A stretch of 15,132 nt of DNA from an uncultured Bacilli bacterium (lineage in GTDB: Bacteria > Bacillota_I > Bacilli_A > RF39 > UBA660): contig CAKONA010000005.1 of the NCBI GenBank assembly GCA_934096785.1, forward strand, positions 1 to 15,132, given 5' to 3'. A program made the position numbers and the translations under genes. A model generated the notes under the pieces. It did no database searches. It saw only the letters and a list, made by a program, of their open reading frames with translations, and had not been told where the DNA came from. Positions 13,751-15,132 of the stretch are shown here, in pieces. The stretch's first letter is position 1; every line of letters begins with the position of its first letter.

Positions 13751-14491
13751 TTAATCCTCGCTTCCTATAAAATTGTTAAGTACACTTATTGTTTGACTTA
13801 GATTTTCTAAGTATGCATAGTGTGTACATCCAGGGTATTCAACTAATCCATAGTTTGGAATGATACTTTCTAGTTCTCTTCCGTCGTTTATGTTTACTGC
13901 ATTATCGTTAGTTCCCCAAATACCTAGTACTGGACATTTTATTTTCTTTAAGTCTTCTGTTATATCAGTGTTTACATGTGATACTAGTATTTTTCTCATC
14001 ATTTCACTTGCATTTCTGTAGTCTGTTGAACCAGTGTGTTTCTTTACAAAGTTTTCTAGCTTGTTTAGTCCTGGTATTTTTTTAGCTTGTTTTAATAGTT
14101 TCATTTTTAATGTTGGTTTTGTTATAGTTTGTTTATATGGACTTGCTAGTACAACTACTTTTTTAGGTTTGTATTTGCATGCATATATTAAAGCTATTTT
14201 GCCTCCAAAGGAGTGACCTATTACGATTGGATTCTTCATATTTAAGTTGGTTGCTAGTTCATGAACCATTTCTGTATAATCAAAAACGCTCCACACTTCT
14301 TTTGGTTCTTCACTAGCACCAAAGCCTGGAAAGTCAATTATTAACACATTATACTTTTTAATAAATGGTTTAGCTATAGGCATCATCATTTCTATATTTT
14401 GTCCCCAACCATGTAAATAAATTAGATTTACATCACTATCATTGTCAAAATATGTATAGTTTACATTTATTCCTTTGATTAACATTTGCAT
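13751..14491 (-). CDS. Alpha/beta-hydrolase, first gene of the murF-ddl operon
   Basis: A 246-residue serine hydrolase of the alpha/beta fold, with no signal peptide, so cytoplasmic. The catalytic triad can be read: Ser94 in GHSFGG (92-97), Asp196 in GTNDNAV (193-199) and His224 in CTHYAYLEN (222-230); HGWG (27-30) forms the oxyanion-hole side. A helical cap lies between about 120 and 175. The natural substrate is unknown. Being first in an operon with murF and ddl, with only one base before murF, suggests a role tied to cell-wall precursors, but that is inference. The open frame begins at a GTG (14500) that lies within the AGGTGA binding site, so ATG 14491 is the better start. A promoter of the TGn-extended type ends just upstream. 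Confidence 0.9.
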   Translation of the reverse strand: MQMLIKGINVNYTYFDNDSDVNLIYLHGWGQNIEMMMPIAKPFIKKYNVLIIDFPGFGASEEPKEVWSVFDYTEMVHELATNLNMKNPIVIGHSFGGKIALIYACKYKPKKVVVLASPYKQTITKPTLKMKLLKQAKKIPGLNKLENFVKKHTGSTDYRNASEMMRKILVSHVNTDITEDLKKIKCPVLGIWGTNDNAVNINDGRELESIIPNYGLVEYPGCTHYAYLENLSQTISVLNNFIGSED

Positions 14492-14507
14492 AAGTTTCAC
14501 CTAATTA

Positions 14508-14516
14508 ATTATATCA
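14508..14516 (-). promoter_or_regulatory. Extended -10 promoter of the hydrolase-murF-ddl operon
   Basis: TGA followed by TATAAT on the minus strand (14516-14508), with an expected start at about 14501. The binding site AGGTGA is at the very 5' end of the message and the ATG is about ten bases in. No good -35 box is seen. Confidence 0.6.
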
Positions 14517-14559
14517 TATAGATAATTCTTTTAGAATTCATAAGAACTTTTTCTTTACA

Positions 14560-14592
14560 TATAAAAGGACTAATTTACATTATTAGTCCTTT
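14560..14592 (-). terminator. Terminator of the right-edge gene
   Basis: On the minus strand AAAGGACTAAT (14592-14582) pairs perfectly with ATTAGTCCTTT (14574-14564) around a seven-base loop, giving an 11-bp stem whose 3' arm ends in TTTT, followed by an AT-rich stretch. It lies 12 bases after the stop codon of the minus-strand gene to its right and insulates the hydrolase promoter. Confidence 0.82.
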
Positions 14593-14604
14593 ACTTTACA
14601 CTTT

Positions 14605-15132
14605 TTAGTGATTATTCTTTTTTTGAAGATTGAAATCAGATAAGTTATCCGCTAGTATGTTATTGCTTTCTATTTCTGATTCATTAAGTTCAATCATGAA
14701 ATATAGAATTTCACTCATTGTATTTTTAAGTCCTAAAAATAATATTTTTAATTTAGTTAATAACATAGATTTTTCTTTAGATGTTAATAACTTGTTAAAT
14801 CTTGATAACATTATTTCTTTGTATTCTCTTAACTCTTCATTATCATTTAGTATTAATTCTTTTATATCTGATATCATGTTTTCTTTTGATAATTTTCTAT
14901 TTAGTAGTATTTCTCTTATTTGACTTTTAGTTTCTATATCTTTAGAGATGTACATTTCTTTAATAAGTTCTAGTGTTGTTTTTCTTTTACAATCTATATG
15001 ATATAAATAAGTTAATATTGAAAATTCTTTGAATGGGTCTTCTTTAAAAACAGTTTTATATTTTTTTATAAGTGATACTATATATTCATCAAATAAAATG
15101 TCTACGTTTGTTTCTTTACCACTATAATATCT
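14605..15132 (-). CDS. Unrecognised protein, C-terminal 175 residues (start beyond the window)
   Basis: The frame is open from the right edge of the window to the stop at 14607-14605, so the start lies outside; an internal ATG at 14955 is not preceded by a ribosome binding site and should not be taken as the start. The visible part is predicted mostly helical and is rich in Lys, Glu, Leu, Ile and Asn, with a single Cys and no membrane segment or known catalytic motif. The centre (NEELREYKEIMLSRFNKL, then TKLKILFLGLKNTMSEIL) looks amphipathic and could pack as a helical bundle. It ends in a polar tail (SDFNLQKKNNH). I do not recognise the family. A terminator follows directly, so it is the last gene of its transcript. 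Confidence 0.7.
   Translation of the reverse strand, partial: RYYSGKETNVDILFDEYIVSLIKKYKTVFKEDPFKEFSILTYLYHIDCKRKTTLELIKEMYISKDIETKSQIREILLNRKLSKENMISDIKELILNDNEELREYKEIMLSRFNKLLTSKEKSMLLTKLKILFLGLKNTMSEILYFMIELNESEIESNNILADNLSDFNLQKKNNH

Noticed and set aside
14492..14500. GTG start at 14500 for the alpha/beta hydrolase
   Set aside because: That GTG is part of the AGGTGA ribosome binding site that serves the ATG at 14491.
14605..14955. A complete 116-residue gene starting at the ATG at 14955
   Set aside because: The same frame stays open to the window edge with coding-like sequence, and this ATG has no ribosome binding site.

Overview
The window is very AT-rich and gene-dense, with Shine-Dalgarno sequences, short intergenic gaps and intrinsic terminators of the Firmicutes/Bacilli type. 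Peptidoglycan genes (a bifunctional penicillin-binding protein, glutamate racemase, a MurF-type ligase, D-Ala-D-Ala ligase) show a walled cell. A DUF285/BspA-like repeat protein and a membrane-anchored MurF variant suggest a gut-associated, Mollicutes-related Bacilli lineage (RF39/Erysipelotrichia-like); this placement is inference. murI ends in TGA directly before a terminator, so the standard bacterial code applies rather than the Mycoplasma code.

Layout. 1-74 (-): first codons of pyrG, preceded by a promoter and a terminator-like leader hairpin. 161-2359 (-): a 732-residue surface protein with about 17 DUF285 repeats, apparently on a leaderless mRNA. 2412-3362 (-): a DagK-type lipid kinase, divergent from 3500-5611 (+), a class A PBP. 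5669-8198 (-): one operon reading DUF3267 membrane zincin, ZIP metal transporter, RluA-type pseudouridine synthase, then a decayed papain-like amidase gene that is missing from a plain ORF scan. 8260-9601 (+): queH and a sirtuin, overlapping by 8 bp. 9594-10112 (-): small multidrug-export-family membrane protein, sharing its stop region with the sirtuin. 10204-10917 (+): murI. 10946-14491 (-): operon alpha/beta hydrolase, membrane-fused murF, ddl. 14605-15132 (-): 3' part of an unrecognised gene.

How the genes fit together. murI supplies D-glutamate, ddl makes D-Ala-D-Ala, murF adds it to the UDP-MurNAc-tripeptide, and the PBP polymerises and crosslinks the product; the kinase acts in lipid metabolism next door. 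Other genes serve RNA modification (RluA, QueH), NAD-dependent deacylation and metal uptake. No tRNA, rRNA, CRISPR array, insertion sequence or phage gene was seen.

The most notable observations are a uniform promoter design (TGn-extended -10 boxes, in several cases followed almost at once by the ribosome binding site), the leaderless repeat protein, the MurF whose N-terminal substrate-binding domain is replaced by membrane helices, and the amidase pseudogene.
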